DNA of 64,000 bases, from the NCBI RefSeq assembly GCF_040802235.1, contig NC_133174.1, forward strand, positions 136,825,213 through 136,889,212, given 5' to 3'. This document shows positions 35,611-48,619 of the stretch, one piece after another (position 1 is the first letter of the stretch; every line of letters starts with the position of its first letter). Source of the DNA: Manis javanica (Eukaryota; Chordata; Mammalia; Pholidota; Manidae). Both the position numbers and the translations under genes were made by a program. The notes beneath the pieces are model-generated. The model saw only the letters and a list, made by a program, of their open reading frames with translations, was not told where the DNA came from and ran no database searches.

Positions 35611-36249
35611 GTATGTGTAAGCCAAAAAGGTGGAACCCTTTCTAGGTTAAGGCTTCATCTAGTTAATGAGCAGAGTAGTAGACATCTTGTAGAGGCTATT
35701 TAAACAATTTCCTGGTGAGAATTCATTCTGACGTGGATGCTTAGGGATGGGGGCCATTCTCGCTAGAGAAAGGTACAGTGGAGAGAGTGTAGTACTACAA
35801 ACTATGTTATTTGATTTAGTGTGTTTCCTGTAAACATCTTTGCCCAGCTAGGAAGTTGCGTATTTGGCTTTCAGGTTGCTAGGGAAATGTTATGGTTCCT
35901 GACACAAGGGAGGAGGAGATTGGACTCTAAGTTTGATGAGGCAGTGGTGGTGACCTGTCAGGATACCTGTTATGTAAACCAAACCTGCCATAGCATCGAG
36001 ATTTCATGACTTCTTTGGGATCTGAACTCTGATTTGGGAAATGTCCTAGGAGAATAAGAGAAGCAAGCCAGGATAAGGGAGCCACTGGTTTTCCCCCACC
36101 TGTTTCCACTGGGTTGCCTCAATATTTTATAGAGTTGATGTGGATGGGAAGAAGGGTGCAGGTGGTAAGACTTGGACTAGGAAGTTAAACTCATGGCTTA
36201 GTCTTCCATTTTGTTGAAGTTCAAAGCAGGCTGAAATGCTGTTTGTACT

Positions 36250-36540
36250 ATATATTTTCCTTTTTTTTTTTTTTGCTGTGGCAAAATACATGTGAAATTT
36301 ATTAACCATTTTTAACTGTACAGTTCATTGGCGTTTTTTATTCACATTGTTGTGTAACCATCAACACCATCCACCTGTAGAACTTCTTCATGTCCCCAAG
36401 CTGAAACTTGACACCCGTTAAACAATAACTGTCCATTCTCTTCACTCCCCAGCTCCTGGCAAGCCGCCATCCTACTTTCTATAAATTTGAGTTACTGATG
36501 AACTTACTACGAGTCTCTGAATTTGAGTCACTTCTACTAT
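36250..36540 (-). mobile_element. Old L1 3'UTR fragment
   Basis: After a poly-T tract the + strand reads 'gctgtggcaaaatacatgtg', 'gtacagttcattggcg', 'gtaaccatcaacaccatcca', the reverse complement of an L1M-type 3' end. Confidence 0.65.
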
Positions 36541-37375
36541 TAAGTCTTTCTAGTGCAAGAGAGAGGGCCTGGTACACCAGGTAGTTTCATCATTTCCTTC
36601 ATCCAAAGGTAGTGAATGAAATAAAACGTTTGATACTCCAGGGAGCTGCTGGCTCACTGAAGCCTGTCTTAAAGTGAAAAAACCTGTGGAAGGTAGTTTC
36701 TAAATGTGAAGGGCGGTTTGAGAATAGAGTTCATTAGGTTAAAGCAAATTTCATTCCCGTGCTCACCTTAATTTCAGAGTAATTCTCTTGATAAAAGTTA
36801 AGTTTACAAGAGATGCTTTTGCTATTGTCAAGATACATTGAACTTTCATAAACACTTAAATGAAGTGGTTTAATACGGAATATTAAGATTCTGAAAAGTT
36901 CATAAAAGTTGCTCCTGCTGAAACCTCAGTAAAAGGCTAAAAACCCTCAGTAAAAGGTTCTACCATGTGAACCACATGCACACATGTGTACCTGAAATAC
37001 TAAAACATATGGGTCAGAGTAATCTATACTTTCTAACATGTTTATCTGTGTCAGGAGAAACCTTGTTCTTTGAGGTGTCAGAGGCCAAGTTTTGTAAAGG
37101 AATGAAAGTTTAGGTCTATAGTATATTAAAGCATAACATTGTTTTGTGGCGAAATCTTCAAGAAGCTAGACTGAAATTGCCACCAACTAAGAGCCAAGGC
37201 TTAGCATTAGATCTCTGACTGTTCAGGCTAGTGAAATGAAGTCAGGTAATGAAAAATGTAGATTGCCTGCTTACCTTCTTCTGGATAGCAAGTTCTTCAG
37301 TAGCTTTATTTCTTGCTTGCTTGCTTGATTGATTGACAGATTTATTTATCTATCCATCTATTTATTTATTTCTTA

Positions 37376-37560
37376 TTTTCATTAAGGTATGATTGATATA
37401 CACTCTTATGAAGGTTTCACATGAAAAACAATGTGGTTACTACATTTACCCATATTATCAAGTCCCCACCCAGACCCCAGTGCAGTCACTGTCCATCAGT
37501 GTAGTAAGATGCCACAGATCCTCTATGTGCCTTCTCTATGCATGTAGCTCTTTTTTAACT
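37376..37560 (-). mobile_element. Short L1 3'UTR fragment of the young family
   Basis: Contains 'tatgaaggtttcacatg', 'caatgtggttactacattta' and 'cagtcactgtccatcagtg', the same 3'UTR phrases as the L1 at 50496. It is preceded by a CTTG/ATTT simple repeat near 37310-37375. Confidence 0.8.
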
Positions 37561-38749
37561 AAAAATTTTTTCCATAGAAATAGGTTTTCTTATTACGGAA
37601 ATACATACCAGGCCAATGAATGTATACTAAGCCAATAATGTAAATATCAAACCCAAAGCTAACAGAAAACCCTTAAATGTAGAGGTAAAAAGAAATAAAA
37701 TGATTTGAAAGCTTACCCTCCGAATTTAGTTAGTGAGAGTCTAGATCTGATTTTTAGATCTCTGCATATATTACCTCGGACATAATTATATTCCACCGCG
37801 CATATTATATTTACATTCCTTTTTATCATAAATGTGTTGCTTTTTTTTTTTGCTGACCTGCCCTTCCACACCCTTTTTATGATCTTAAAATATTAGCTGT
37901 TTCTTTTCATTGTCTGTTTCACAAAAATGGGATCCTGTTACACTGAATCTTGAGTTCTCTTTAATGACAGTCATGGAAACCCTACTAAGTCAACTGGTAT
38001 AATCTAATTCTTTCCTAAATTCGTGAAAAAAAATTCACATTGCTTTTAAAATATCAAATAGTAGCTTCACAGCTTATAATTGAAAATATTTATTCCTCTT
38101 TCTCTTTCATCATTTTGATTTCCTAGTATGAAACATGAATCTTTTATCTCCTCCCCATTTCCCTGCACACCCCACGCAATGCTCTTTTCCCTTCTCACAC
38201 TCCTAATAGCTAGCACACTTTTTGCCTAAAAATATATGTTCAGTTTTTATGTCATCTGTGTATATATATCATTTACATATGAGCCAATATTGCATGCAAT
38301 ATGTTATAGGTACATTTCCTTTCTTTTTCACTCTTTCCTTTTTACTAGAGTTAGTCATTACCTTGTTTTGTTTCCTGCTAATTAACTCCCACACCCTCTT
38401 CCAGACACACAGATATCCATTTTGAGTTAATGAGAATAACATGAGAAAAGAAACTGGATGTCAGTCTTATATTGATTTTTCTGTTAGGCTTAGGCCCTTC
38501 ATCTTTTTAAAAAATGAGCTCTGAAACATGGAAATTACCTGTTAGAAATTTATTTGTTGTATTTGTCTACAGAACTGTCAAGGCCAGGTTTTTTTTTTAG
38601 AAGTTTCAAATTGCATCATAGTGTGCCCTACACACAGATTCAGTATTTTTAACTGAGTAGGCTACACATCATCAGTGTATAGCTCACTGGATTTTCTTGA
38701 GCTGAACACATCCTTGTCATTAGCACCCAGATTATGAAACAGCATTAGC

Positions 38750-39135
38750 AGGACCCTGGGAACCATCCCATGTCTTCCTTCAAGGCACCATCCGTCTGTC
38801 TAGGAGTAACTACTGTTGTGATTTCTAACAGCGCAGATCAGTTTTCCCTACAAATAGGAGTCAGATAAAATGGAATCGTATGTTCTACTGTGTGCTCTCC
38901 ACTTGATTAGAAGTACTTATGGATTATTCATGGATATATAGTCCATATATATAGAATCATATGTTCTATTGTGTTCTCTCCAACTTATTAGAAGTAGTTA
39001 TAGATTATTCATGGATATATAATATTTCATCACGTGGCTGTACCATACATTATATTGATGGACATTTTGGGTAGTTTTCTGTATTTTCATACTGTGGATG
39101 GTTCTGTAATGAATGTTCTAGTATATCTTTTGGTG
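38750..39135 (-). mobile_element. L1/HAL1-type fragment with internal 81-bp duplication
   Basis: The text resembles reverse-complement L1 3' sequence ('gtaccatacattatattgat', 'ggacattttgggtagtttt'). A segment beginning GAATCGTATGTTCTACTGTG at 38873 recurs diverged at 38954, so 81 bp has been tandemly duplicated. Confidence 0.55.
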
Positions 39136-39154
39136 GGTGTGGAAATCTTGTTAC

Positions 39155-39345
39155 TCGGAATGCAGCTGGCCGACCAGAAGCATTGATGTCACCCGGGAAC
39201 GTCTTGGGAATGCGGAGTCTCATGCTCTACTCAGATCTACTCCATCAGAATCTATACTTTAACAAGATAGTCAGACCATTTCTGTGCACATTACTATTAT
39301 AGTTATACAATTTCTGTTTGGAGGACTAGACATTGGTGATTTATA
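39155..39345 (+). repeat. MER5-like hAT-Charlie fragment
   Basis: The order 'aagcattgatgtcacccggg', 'tctactccatcagaatctat', 'actttaacaagatagtc', 'tgtgcacatta' follows MER5A/B. Confidence 0.55.
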
Positions 39346-39384
39346 AACGTTCCATCTTTCAGCTACTTGGGATGATGAAGGTAA

Positions 39385-39545
39385 TAATATCTAGCTGCTT
39401 AATAGCTACAAGCTGCATGTGATGGTTGAGCACTTGAAATGGGACTAGTAGAACTGAAGAACTGAAGTGTTAATTTCATTTTAAGTAATTTAATTTGGAA
39501 TTTCAGTAGCCATAAATTGGGGGAGAGCCTTGCACACATTAGAAG
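39385..39545 (+). repeat. MER-type repeat fragment
   Basis: 'tgagcacttgaaatgggact', 'agtagaactgaagaactg' and 'ggaatttcagtagccata' resemble a common MER DNA-transposon derivative. Exact family not certain. Confidence 0.4.
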
Positions 39546-39723
39546 CTAGCATTTGGAGAAGTATTAATTTTTCTGTCTGTGTCCTTGCCTGGAATGTCCT
39601 TGTCTTTGTAATGTCACTTTCCCCTTCCTCTCTACTGTTTGCCAAAAGCTTGGCTCCTTGGCGATAGTGAAACCGATACGTTGGATCAATTACATTTTGA
39701 ATAGATCTTTCTCAAGTTGGTGT

Positions 39724-40177
39724 CTTGCCAGTGGGTTTCAGCCCTGGACAAGTTCACTATAGATTCAATGCGACCAAAGAATTGACAGCAGAAAGTTCTT
39801 GGGGTGAAAGGGTTATACCCAACTTTATTTCCACGGTGGCATGTCAATCACTGGAATCCCGTCCACTCAGAGGGAGTCTGCATGCAGCAAGCCGGCCTCT
39901 GCCTCTGGGCCTCCCTACCCCCGCAGCCGCCTCAGTCTCTAACCTTGTGGCACTGCCACCACTCCAGCCTCTGCTCCTCTGTCCTGCAGCCTTGCAGCTG
40001 TGCCACTGTGTCACCCAGAGCACTGGGCAGAGCTCATTCTGTAGAGTGAATAACAACATATATTGCCCGCATATGTGTAGTGAGCTAGCCAGCTACAGCT
40101 CGGTGAGAATTCTGGCTACAGGAACCTTCACTCTATCCAAGTTTGTTTTGGGCTTTCCGTGATCTGAGAGCATTTCA
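39724..40177 (-). mobile_element. LTR, family A copy 1 (minus)
   Basis: Read on the - strand it starts TGAAATGCTC and carries AATAAAGTTGGGTATAACCC about 100 bp before its end, a polyadenylation signal with downstream U5. GTGT occurs immediately outside both proposed ends (39720-39723 and 40178-40181), a possible 4-bp target duplication. The segment at 59618-59952 on the + strand has the same ordered blocks, so both are copies of one LTR family. No internal retroviral genes adjoin it. Confidence 0.6.
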
Positions 40178-40639
40178 GTGTAACCTGATTTCTGCCGCCT
40201 AGAAGTCAGCATGCTTTAGGTTACTTGATGAAATGTCTAGCCTGATCGAGGGGGAAGGAAACTGGTATGAGTTATGATGTGAGAATCTAGCGGGAGGAGG
40301 ACCATATAGAAGAGAGGGATATGTGACTTAAATACTTTTTAGCATTTTTTATTTTTGGAGGGTTTTCTTACCCTGTTAAATATGTGGCAACTAGTAAGAG
40401 TTAAGAATTCAAAGAATAATTGTTGTCTCGTGGTTTTATTGTGGAACGTTTACTGAAGACATTTTTATAAAAGGAAATACCTACTATATTTAAAAACGTC
40501 ACATGCACAAATTATAAAGCTTTGTAAATATTGTGAACCACACCCATTCTAAGAACATTACTAATACTGTTAGATAGCTTATGTACTCTTAACCTGTCCT
40601 GTCCAGTCCCCATCTTGCATTGTTTCTTTCCCTTCCTTT

Positions 40640-42350
40640 GTAAAGCTTTATCACATATGTATACCCTCCCAAACACCGTATTTAAGTTTGCTTCTTTGAG
40701 TTTTATAAAAATGACACCTTAATAATCTTTGTTCTGCAATTCGAATCTTTTATTCAGTATTGTTACTAAAGCTTATGATGTTGCCAGTTGTTAATCATAC
40801 TCTAGTGTGCAAATATACCACACATGTATGATGTATATAATACTACATGATATAGAACACAATATAAATAGGACTCTGTTGTGCAACTGTACCACATATT
40901 TTTATTCTCTTCTTGATGCACATTCGAGTTTTCATTTTTGCTGTTCTGAACAAAGGTGTGATGAATATTCCTTTCTTTCCTAGCTTGTGTGTTTCTGAGT
41001 TATGAATGGTGTTGAATTATATCATATACTTTTATTTATGGAGATAGTTTTTTCTTTTTAATGTTAATGTTAATTACCTGTTTTAAGTATGTTCTGATGT
41101 CATAGTGTTTTGCATACTTGAATAAATCCAACTTGGTCATAATGTTTCATGCATTCAGCTTTACTGTTGGGTTTTGTTTGCTGATATTTGTTTTTGAGAT
41201 TTTATATCCACTTGTAAGGAAGAGAGGTTTTTGTCTGTCCTTGTCACATCAAAGTTATGTTGGCCTTGTGGAATGAGTTGGGAGTAATTCCACTGCCAAT
41301 TTCCTGGAAGAGCTGTATGATGCTGGAATGATTAGTTCTTTGACTGTTTGGAAGAACTCACTTGCAAAACTGTATCTAGGCATGTTGCAGAGATTTAAGT
41401 ACTGATTCAATTTCTAGAGGACAATTTGGTTTGGTTTGTGTTTATTGCTTCTTGAATCAGTTTTGACTTAATTTTCTTGGGACATTTCCACTAATTTTGA
41501 GTTTTAATTTTCATGGATTACAGTTGTTCATGGTAATTTTGTTTTTACTCTAGTACTAAACACATAACGCGAGATCTATCCTCTTAAATTTAAGCGTACA
41601 GTACAGTATTATTGTTGACCACAAGCAGCACATTGTTGTTCAGCAGAGTTGTAGAACTTTTCTGTCTTATATAACTGAAGCTTTATACCCATTCAACAGC
41701 AGCTCCCATATTTTGGAGGTCATTTCCTTTTCCTTTCTTTCATTCCTAATACTATTCATTTGTGTCTTTTCTGTTCTTTTATTCCCCCTCCCTTGATCAC
41801 TCTCCTCGTGATTTGTCACTCCGGCAAGTCTTTATTGTTCTCTTCAAAGAACCAGATTTTGCCTTTGTGGAGCCTCTTCATTTTGTTTCCCATTTGATCA
41901 ATTTTTGCTCTTTTCTTTTTTCCTTCCTTTGGTGTGGTTAATTTTGTTCTTTTTCTAACATTCTTAGTAGTTGAGATGACTGTTCAGCTCATTAATTTTG
42001 AGTTTTTATTTTCCAGTATAAAAATCTTAGTGCTGATAAGGAACATTTTTGTCAGAGAATTCTGAGTATTTCTCAAGTTCCATTGTAATTTTTTTCTTTG
42101 ATCCATGCATTATATGAAATATTGTAAATGTGCATTTCCAAATGTAAGAGGATTTTTAAATAAGAATTTTTTGTATTTAATGACTTCTAATTCAACTGAA
42201 TTATTTCGATTAGAGAATTTTGTGTTTTTGATGATTGATTTTTGAAATTTGAACTTGCATTGTGGTCTTTCACGTAGTTTTTATGGACATTCTGTTGTTG
42301 AAGAATGTCAGTTCTTTAATGTTGGATGCTGTATAGTTTTGTGAAAATCC
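40640..42350 (-). mobile_element. Old L1 fragments, ORF2 and 3'UTR pieces
   Basis: 41040-41520 reads as reverse-complement L1 reverse transcriptase ('ataaatccaacttggtcata', 'gttggccttgtggaatgag'). 41530-41710 and 40640-41010 are L1M-type 3' pieces, and 41840-42350 is further ORF2-like sequence. All are diverged and broken. Boundaries are approximate. Confidence 0.6.
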
Positions 42351-42529
42351 ACAGTTATTTTATGGATACTGTAGTTTACTTATTCTCCTTTGATCATTTT
42401 TTTTGCTATTACAAAGAGTGCTTACAGCAACCTCTTTACGTGTATCTTTGTTACTATCTGAGTACATCCAGAGGAGAAATTCGTATGAGTATCCTCAAAA
42501 ACTATATATTCTTCTAAGTTGGGATCAAG

Positions 42530-43995
42530 ATCCAGCTTCTTTTTTTCTTTCTTTTAAAGAACTGGAAGTTGGTACGTGTTTGTGCCTCTCCCTACTCCTC
42601 CCTTCCCTCTGCCTCCACCCCTCTGGCAACCAACAGTTTGTGCTCTGTATTTATTACTAGTCTGTTTCTGTTTTTTGTTCATTTGTTTTCTTAGATTCCA
42701 CATGTAAATAAAATCGTATGGTATTTGTCTGTCTTTGTGTTATTTCACTTAGCATAACACCCTCTAAATCCATCCACTGCATCAGCAAATAGCAAGATTT
42801 CATTCTTTTTTTATGACTAATATTCCTTTGTGTATATATGCCATATCTTTATCCATTCATCTATTGTTGGACTCTTAGGTTGCTTCAGTATCTTGGCTAT
42901 TGCCAGTAAGCTACAGTTGGCATAGAGATACATATATCTTTCTGAATCAGTGTTTCCAGTTTCTCTAGGTAAATACCAGGAAGTATAATTAGTGGATCAT
43001 ATGGTAATTCATTTGTCATTTTTGGTAACCCTCCATTCTGCTCTCCATAGTGGCCGCACCAATTTGCATTCCCACCAACAGATCGCAGGGCTCCCTTTTC
43101 TCCTCATCATCGCCAACAGTTGTTATTTGTTACGTTTTGAATACTAGCCATGTGACTGATGGGAAGTGTTATCTCATTATGGCTTTGATTTGCATTTTTC
43201 TGATGATGAGTGACGTTGAGCATCTTTTCATGTGTCTGTTGGCCATCTCTGTGTCTTCTTCGGGAAAATGTCTATTCAGGTTCTCTGCCCATTGTTTAAT
43301 CAGATGTTTTTGTGTGTGTTTATACATTTTGGATATTAGCCCTTTATTGAATGTTTCATTCACATACATCTTCTCCCATTCAGTAGGTTGCCTTTTCATT
43401 TGGTTAATGGTTTCCTTTGCAAAACCTTTTCAGTTTGTTGTAGTCCCACTTGATTATTTTTGCTTTTGTTTTCCCTTCCCTGGGGAGACAAACCTCCCCC
43501 ACCACAAAAAAATAACTGCTAATGCCATTTTCCACAGTTCCCTGTGTAGGCTGTTTTTTAGGAGTTTTATATTTTCAGGTCTTATATCTACGTCTTTAAT
43601 CCATTTTGAGTTAATTTGTGTGTATGGTATAAGAAAGTGGTGTTCGTCTTTCTTTTGCATGTAGTTAACTGTCCAGTTTGATGATACTGTCTGACAGGGA
43701 AACGTTGTATATATACCTTGCCTCCTTTCTTATAGATAAATTGACTATGTAAATTTGGATTTATTTCTGGGCTCTCTACTCTGTTCCATTGATCTGTGTG
43801 TCCTTTTTTTTTGTGCTGAGATTGATCGAGTTTATAGCTTCAAGGTAGTGTATGATTTGTGCTTGTTGTCCTATATCCTGACTATTCTTGGTATTAGCAA
43901 ACTGAAAACTGTTTTCCTACCAGTCCAGGGTTCAATAAAGTCATTCCGTGTTTTGATTTCCAGTTTCTTTACCAATGAGTGAAAGTTAGTTATTC
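42530..43995 (-). mobile_element. LINE-1 3' end fragment
   Basis: The reverse complement of L1 ORF2 end and 3'UTR, with 'agcataacaccctctaaatc', 'attcatctattgttggactc', 'atggctttgatttgcatttt', 'catacatcttctcccattc' and 'gtttaatccattttgagtt'-like phrases. An internal remnant frame spans 43050-43664 on the opposite strand. Confidence 0.8.
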
Positions 43996-44180
43996 AGTTT
44001 TCTTCTGGCGAAGTACCTATTCTTACAGCCCATTTTTCTACTAGAACTATTTGTTTTTCTTATTGTTGTGTAGCATTTCTCATTTGCCATGTGGGTGGCA
44101 CATTGAAAAGGTTTAAAGTTTGCATACCATCAAGATACTGTTATTTTGATTTGCTTCAAAATGTTATTTGCTATGTTTAG

Positions 44181-44258
44181 AAATGGATGGTGGACGTTCT
44201 CAAGGAGATCATTTCATGACATGGGGATTTGCCTCTGGGAGGAGTTTGGGGAACGGAG
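44181..44258 (+). CDS. DDX4: DDX4-like exon 4
   Basis: 78 nt, phase 1 to phase 1, acceptor GTTTAG and donor GGAG/GTAAGT. It encodes EMDGGRSQGDHFM then TWGFASGRSLGNG, matching the DDX4 segment with 'RDHFM..GFASGR'. The Phe-Gly/Arg character of the N-terminal condensate-forming region is kept. The frame is intact. Confidence 0.85.
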
Positions 44259-46893
44259 GTAAGTATCTTTGTCTTCTCAACTGTTGAATAGTGGAATGAC
44301 TAGAGGCTTTTATGGCTCTTTACTGCAAAGCTGCATCTCATACAACTCAAAGCACTGTAGACTTTGCGATGAGTTCATCATTTTTTTGAATGGTGGTATT
44401 CTTTTTGCTTTTTTACTCTAGCAAAAAATAAGATAGTAGGAAATAGTTAAATTGATTAGATTGGTTGGTTAAAGATAGTTGCTTCACAGAGTTGCTGCTT
44501 AATGTGTTTTTGATTATTGATTTCCAACAATTGTGATGGGAAGAATGTAAAAGCCTCAGAAATTAGGGTGAGAAGGACCTCTTTTTTGTTCTGTACTTTT
44601 GAAGAAAAGGCAGAACAGGAAGCTTTTTTCTGAGCTCATTAGTAGTAAAAGGTTATTTTCCTAGGCCTGAGATTTTTTACTTTTAGAAGAACCCAGCCCT
44701 TGATTTGACTGGATAACGGCATAGCAAGATACTCTCTACAGTGCATTTTTAGATTTGATACTAAAAGGCTGAAAATATTCTGCACTATGTTTTATTATAA
44801 TGCAATCAAATATTATATAGAACCTCAAATTAAATTTGAAAATACATATTACCATTAGTTTCTTTTATGGTGTGTCAGAAGCTAGGGCCAGTTGGTAGTT
44901 TTAGGCATATGTAGCAGTTATTCTTGAATTTATTAGATGTTATTCTTGGAAGAATTTTATTTCTAGATATTTTTATTCATTAGAAACTAAATGTGTTGAT
45001 ATGTGGTGTTTCATTTGATATTTGGAAACCTTAATTTCTTGTTTAGAGACAGTTGATACAAATGTGAATTTTGTATTTTGACACGTTCCTGCTTTTCTCA
45101 GTGTGCATATGCATTTTGTTTTTTAAGCCTGCATATTAATAAGTAAGAAGCATTAATGATCTGGATCATGTAATTGTGCTGAGAGCTTCCAGTGTGGGTT
45201 TGTTTGCTACTACTAACATTAGAAATAGTAAATGTCTTAATATTATACTTAAGGGAATGTTTAATATTTAGATGTATTCCTCTTTTAGAATAGCTTTAGT
45301 TAGTTGTCTTATGTGATGTATTTTGTTACAGACTTGTAATAAGCATTGTTGAATTACAGTGAGAATTATTTCTTTCTGTAATAGCAAAAAGAAAATGTAA
45401 TTTTTAAATGAGAAAACCATCACCGAAACAGATTTTACTGCAAATTGTTAATTTCATATGTTTTAGGTTAAATACACATTAAACTTCTGATCAAAACTCT
45501 GTTGTAAGTCAACACTTGAGCCAGTTATGTCTATATTGCATATAATCCTGGAAATTCACAGACCCATGAGTATAACTTCTTTCCATTATGATTCATCCAA
45601 CATTTTAGTTTCAATCTCTATGATATTTTTTCTCAAAACTTCCATAGCTGATGATGCGTTTTTGAAATTGACTCTTAATTGCTTGTAACATAATCTTGAT
45701 TAGCAATTCATGTTCTGTGAAATATGGCCTAAAGAGCCTTCGCTTCTTGTGTCGCACACAACTTAAGAAGCTGATGAAAATACTGAGAGTTGTTTGTACA
45801 CAATTTTGCATGTGACTTTAAAGTGTCACAGAGTCCTTAACTCCCCTGTATTAGGATATTACAAAGATAGTAAGACAGTTTATGAGGATCACAAGAGCCT
45901 TGTAAATTTGCTTTACTTTTTGTAGAGGACGGTGTTAAAGTGGCAGTTTATGCCATTTTGGATGTCCGTTCTAATTTTTTGTTTTAAATAACCATGGCCC
46001 TTGCCATAGCTACTATGCCCACAAATTCTTATTCTAATGGTAGAGAAACACACGGAAAGAAATACTACTAAAGAGATAGTGTGCTGTGGGAATGTGAGGA
46101 AGAATTGATGAGGACTGGAGGACTGAAGGAAGACGTCAGACAAGAGGTGGCCTTGGAACTAGCTTTTTGAAGAGTGAAAAGAATTTTGATAGGAAAAATA
46201 GGAAAGTAGGGAATGCCATTCTGGAGGAACAGCTGGTAGGAAGGTACAAAATGTTACCAGTTCACAATGTGGAGTATGGGAAGTTGTTTGTGGTGAATTA
46301 AAATACTGGGTGTTCAAAGTTGTGTAGTTGGAGATAAAGCACAGAAGGATAATTTGGGGAAATACCATGGAGCGGTGGGGCAGTGACTAGGGGAGTGGCA
46401 TTTGTTTTTTTTTCTTAATTATGCAATTCCTTCTGAATTTTAGTTTTAAAAGTGGAAAGATTGAGAGCGATTTAAGTACTAGAAAGATGAATAAAAATAA
46501 GTAGAATAATTAAAAAACAGGAAAATTATAGTTTTCAACAATGACTTTCACACAGGGGCATAGTGTCAATAACTGGCTCTATCAGGGTGAGGTTTTAATA
46601 TACATAAAGCCACAGAGTTGAATTTCCTGATTACAGGTTGCTAATAAAATAACAACTGATAGGAAGCTATATAATCCACCAGTAGGATATTTATGCTTTT
46701 ACTTTGGTATCAGAATTTAAATGAGAGGTTTTTTTTTTAAAGAAATTGCAGGTATATCTTTATAAGTTCCTATACTACTCTGTCCCCATTCTTGGAAGTC
46801 CGCTTACTGGAAACATTCATTTAATTCCTAGTTTTTTAGGACAGATTTAATTTTGTGTTTTAAATAGTTTTTACTCTATCTGAACTTTTTCAG
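44259..46893 (+). other. DDX4-like intron 4
   Basis: A 2.6-kb AT-rich intron with no clearly named repeat and no further exon found. Confidence 0.6.
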
Positions 46894-46962
46894 ATGCTGG
46901 CACGTTTAATAAGAGAGAGAATACATCCACAATGGGTGGTTTTGGAGTTTTTGGACACAGAG
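46894..46962 (+). CDS. DDX4: DDX4-like exon 5
   Basis: 69 nt, phase 1 to 1, acceptor TTTCAG and donor AGAG/GTAACC. It encodes DAGTFNKRENTSTMGGFGVF then GHRG; the NTSTMGGFG block is a DDX4 hallmark. The frame is open. Confidence 0.85.
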
Positions 46963-47281
46963 GTAACCTGCTTGTGATATCTTACAATCAAAACTTGAGC
47001 GACCCCATGTTTTCTCAGTTTACATTTCCCTTTAAATATACATAGAAAGTATGTGCCTTTTCCAAGAATTTATGGGGATCACAAGGGAATGCTTCCACTT
47101 TCCTAGTCGGTCAGTTGCAGTAATTTATGCTGCTTCGGGTGTGTCTGCTATTCCATTTATTTTTTTTCCTTTTTTTTAAATAGCCACATTATTTGCTGAA
47201 ACACCTCTTCAAATTGATTTATGCCACAGGTGAACCCCAGTTTTCTTCTGTACTCAAGATCCTCTCTTCCCTCCCCAACAG

Positions 47282-47328
47282 GAGATCCATCTTATATTTC
47301 CGAAGATGAATTTGAGTCTTCATCTTAG
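47282..47328 (+). CDS. Candidate alternative terminal exon
   Basis: A very strong acceptor (cctctcttccctccccaacag, ending 47281) lies in intron 5. Spliced from exon 5 (phase 1) it would add DPSYISEDEFESSS and then TAG at 47326-47328, giving a short product that ends in an acidic serine-rich tail and lacks the helicase. An AATAAA occurs downstream near 47959. I know of no such DDX4 exon, so this is a prediction from splice strength and phase only. Confidence 0.25.
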
Positions 47329-48568
47329 TTGCACAAAGAACAAGTAGAGTCTTTGAAATTACGTTTTTTCCCTTAAAAATTAACTGTAGATCAGAACTTA
47401 GGCAGAGACCAACAGTGTATGTAAGTGGAAGACTTTCCTAAGCATTTTGGAAACCTGTCACTTGGCTACTTTGGGGAGGGTAGAATGGAGAGAAAGGGTC
47501 AATTGTAGAGAACAGAATATAATCCTTTTCTGAACCATCTTCAAAGATTGCAGATATTTAAATGAAATAACTCAAAACTTAGTTTTTGTGATAATACACA
47601 TTCTGTATGGATTATCTTTATTTTGAAATTACATATTGGCTCAAGGAAAAACTTTTTTGTCATCCAATCACATATTGAGGTAATAATATACTTATTTTTA
47701 TATGCTAATTGTGTTCTAAGTTTCTATGGAGTTTTATGTTGGAAGGGATGTTAGATTTTTTTGAACCTGAAATGTTAAGTGACTTTATGTATATATTTTA
47801 CATACAAATTTAACAGCTGTCAAACTGTAATTCATTAGTCTCTATATTATATAAGGGTAATTTAATATATTTAATATTTTATAATTTAGATTAAATAATG
47901 ATTGACAGGCATCCTATATTAACAATTTTAAGATATATTACTCCCTGGTTACCTTTTTAATAAAGATCATTTTATTAAGATTCAGCATTTACAAATATTA
48001 TGAAATATTACTGATAGATGCTTTTAAACTTAATTTTAGGGGTATGTCTATATGCTAGAGAGATGAATAAATCTATACATAGGTTTTTATTAAATTAGAA
48101 ATTTGAAAGCACAGCTTGATAGAAGATTTTAAAAATATTTTGTAAACAAAAAGAAGGTGCAAGATTTCCCTTATTACTGAGAAGAGAAAATTTATTAAAT
48201 ATTGGATTATCACTTAATGAAGAGTTAATGAGTTTATAAAATTTTTAAATTATCTGTTATTTTGAATAGAAAGTACATACTGCTTATTCTGACCCTGACA
48301 TATTCCTCTGTTTTGCCCCCACACATATAGAAGAATATATGACATTTGAGGTAATATAACATTGGCTGACATTTGTACCTTAACACCAGGCAGAAATTGT
48401 AATACAACCTCTATACGTTCTCATTCAGTACTGATACAAGTTGTATGTGGTTTATCTTATTTCAAGGGGATAACTAGTAGTCCCTATAAGTTTTTGTTTT
48501 TTAAACTACACAGGTATAGGAAATAGTTGTTTTCAGAAATTTTCAAGTTTGAATTTATATTTTTATAG

Positions 48569-48619
48569 GCTTTTCCAATAACAAATTTGAAGAAGCTGAT
48601 CGTTCTGCTTTCTGGAGAG
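48569..48619 (+). CDS. DDX4: DDX4-like exon 6
   Basis: 51 nt, phase 1 to 1, acceptor TTATAG and donor AGAG/GTAAGT. It encodes FSNNKFEEADRSAFWRG, close to the DDX4 'NNKFEEGDSSGFW' block. The frame is intact. Confidence 0.85.

Larger units (their letters stand above)
35611..44180 (+). other. DDX4-like intron 3
   Basis: An 8.6-kb intron filled largely with L1 fragments, one LTR (39724-40177) and DNA-transposon pieces, annotated separately. The remaining sequence is AT-rich and unassigned. Confidence 0.7.

Noticed and set aside
43050-43664. 204-codon + strand frame
   Set aside because: Antisense to L1 ORF2 sequence.
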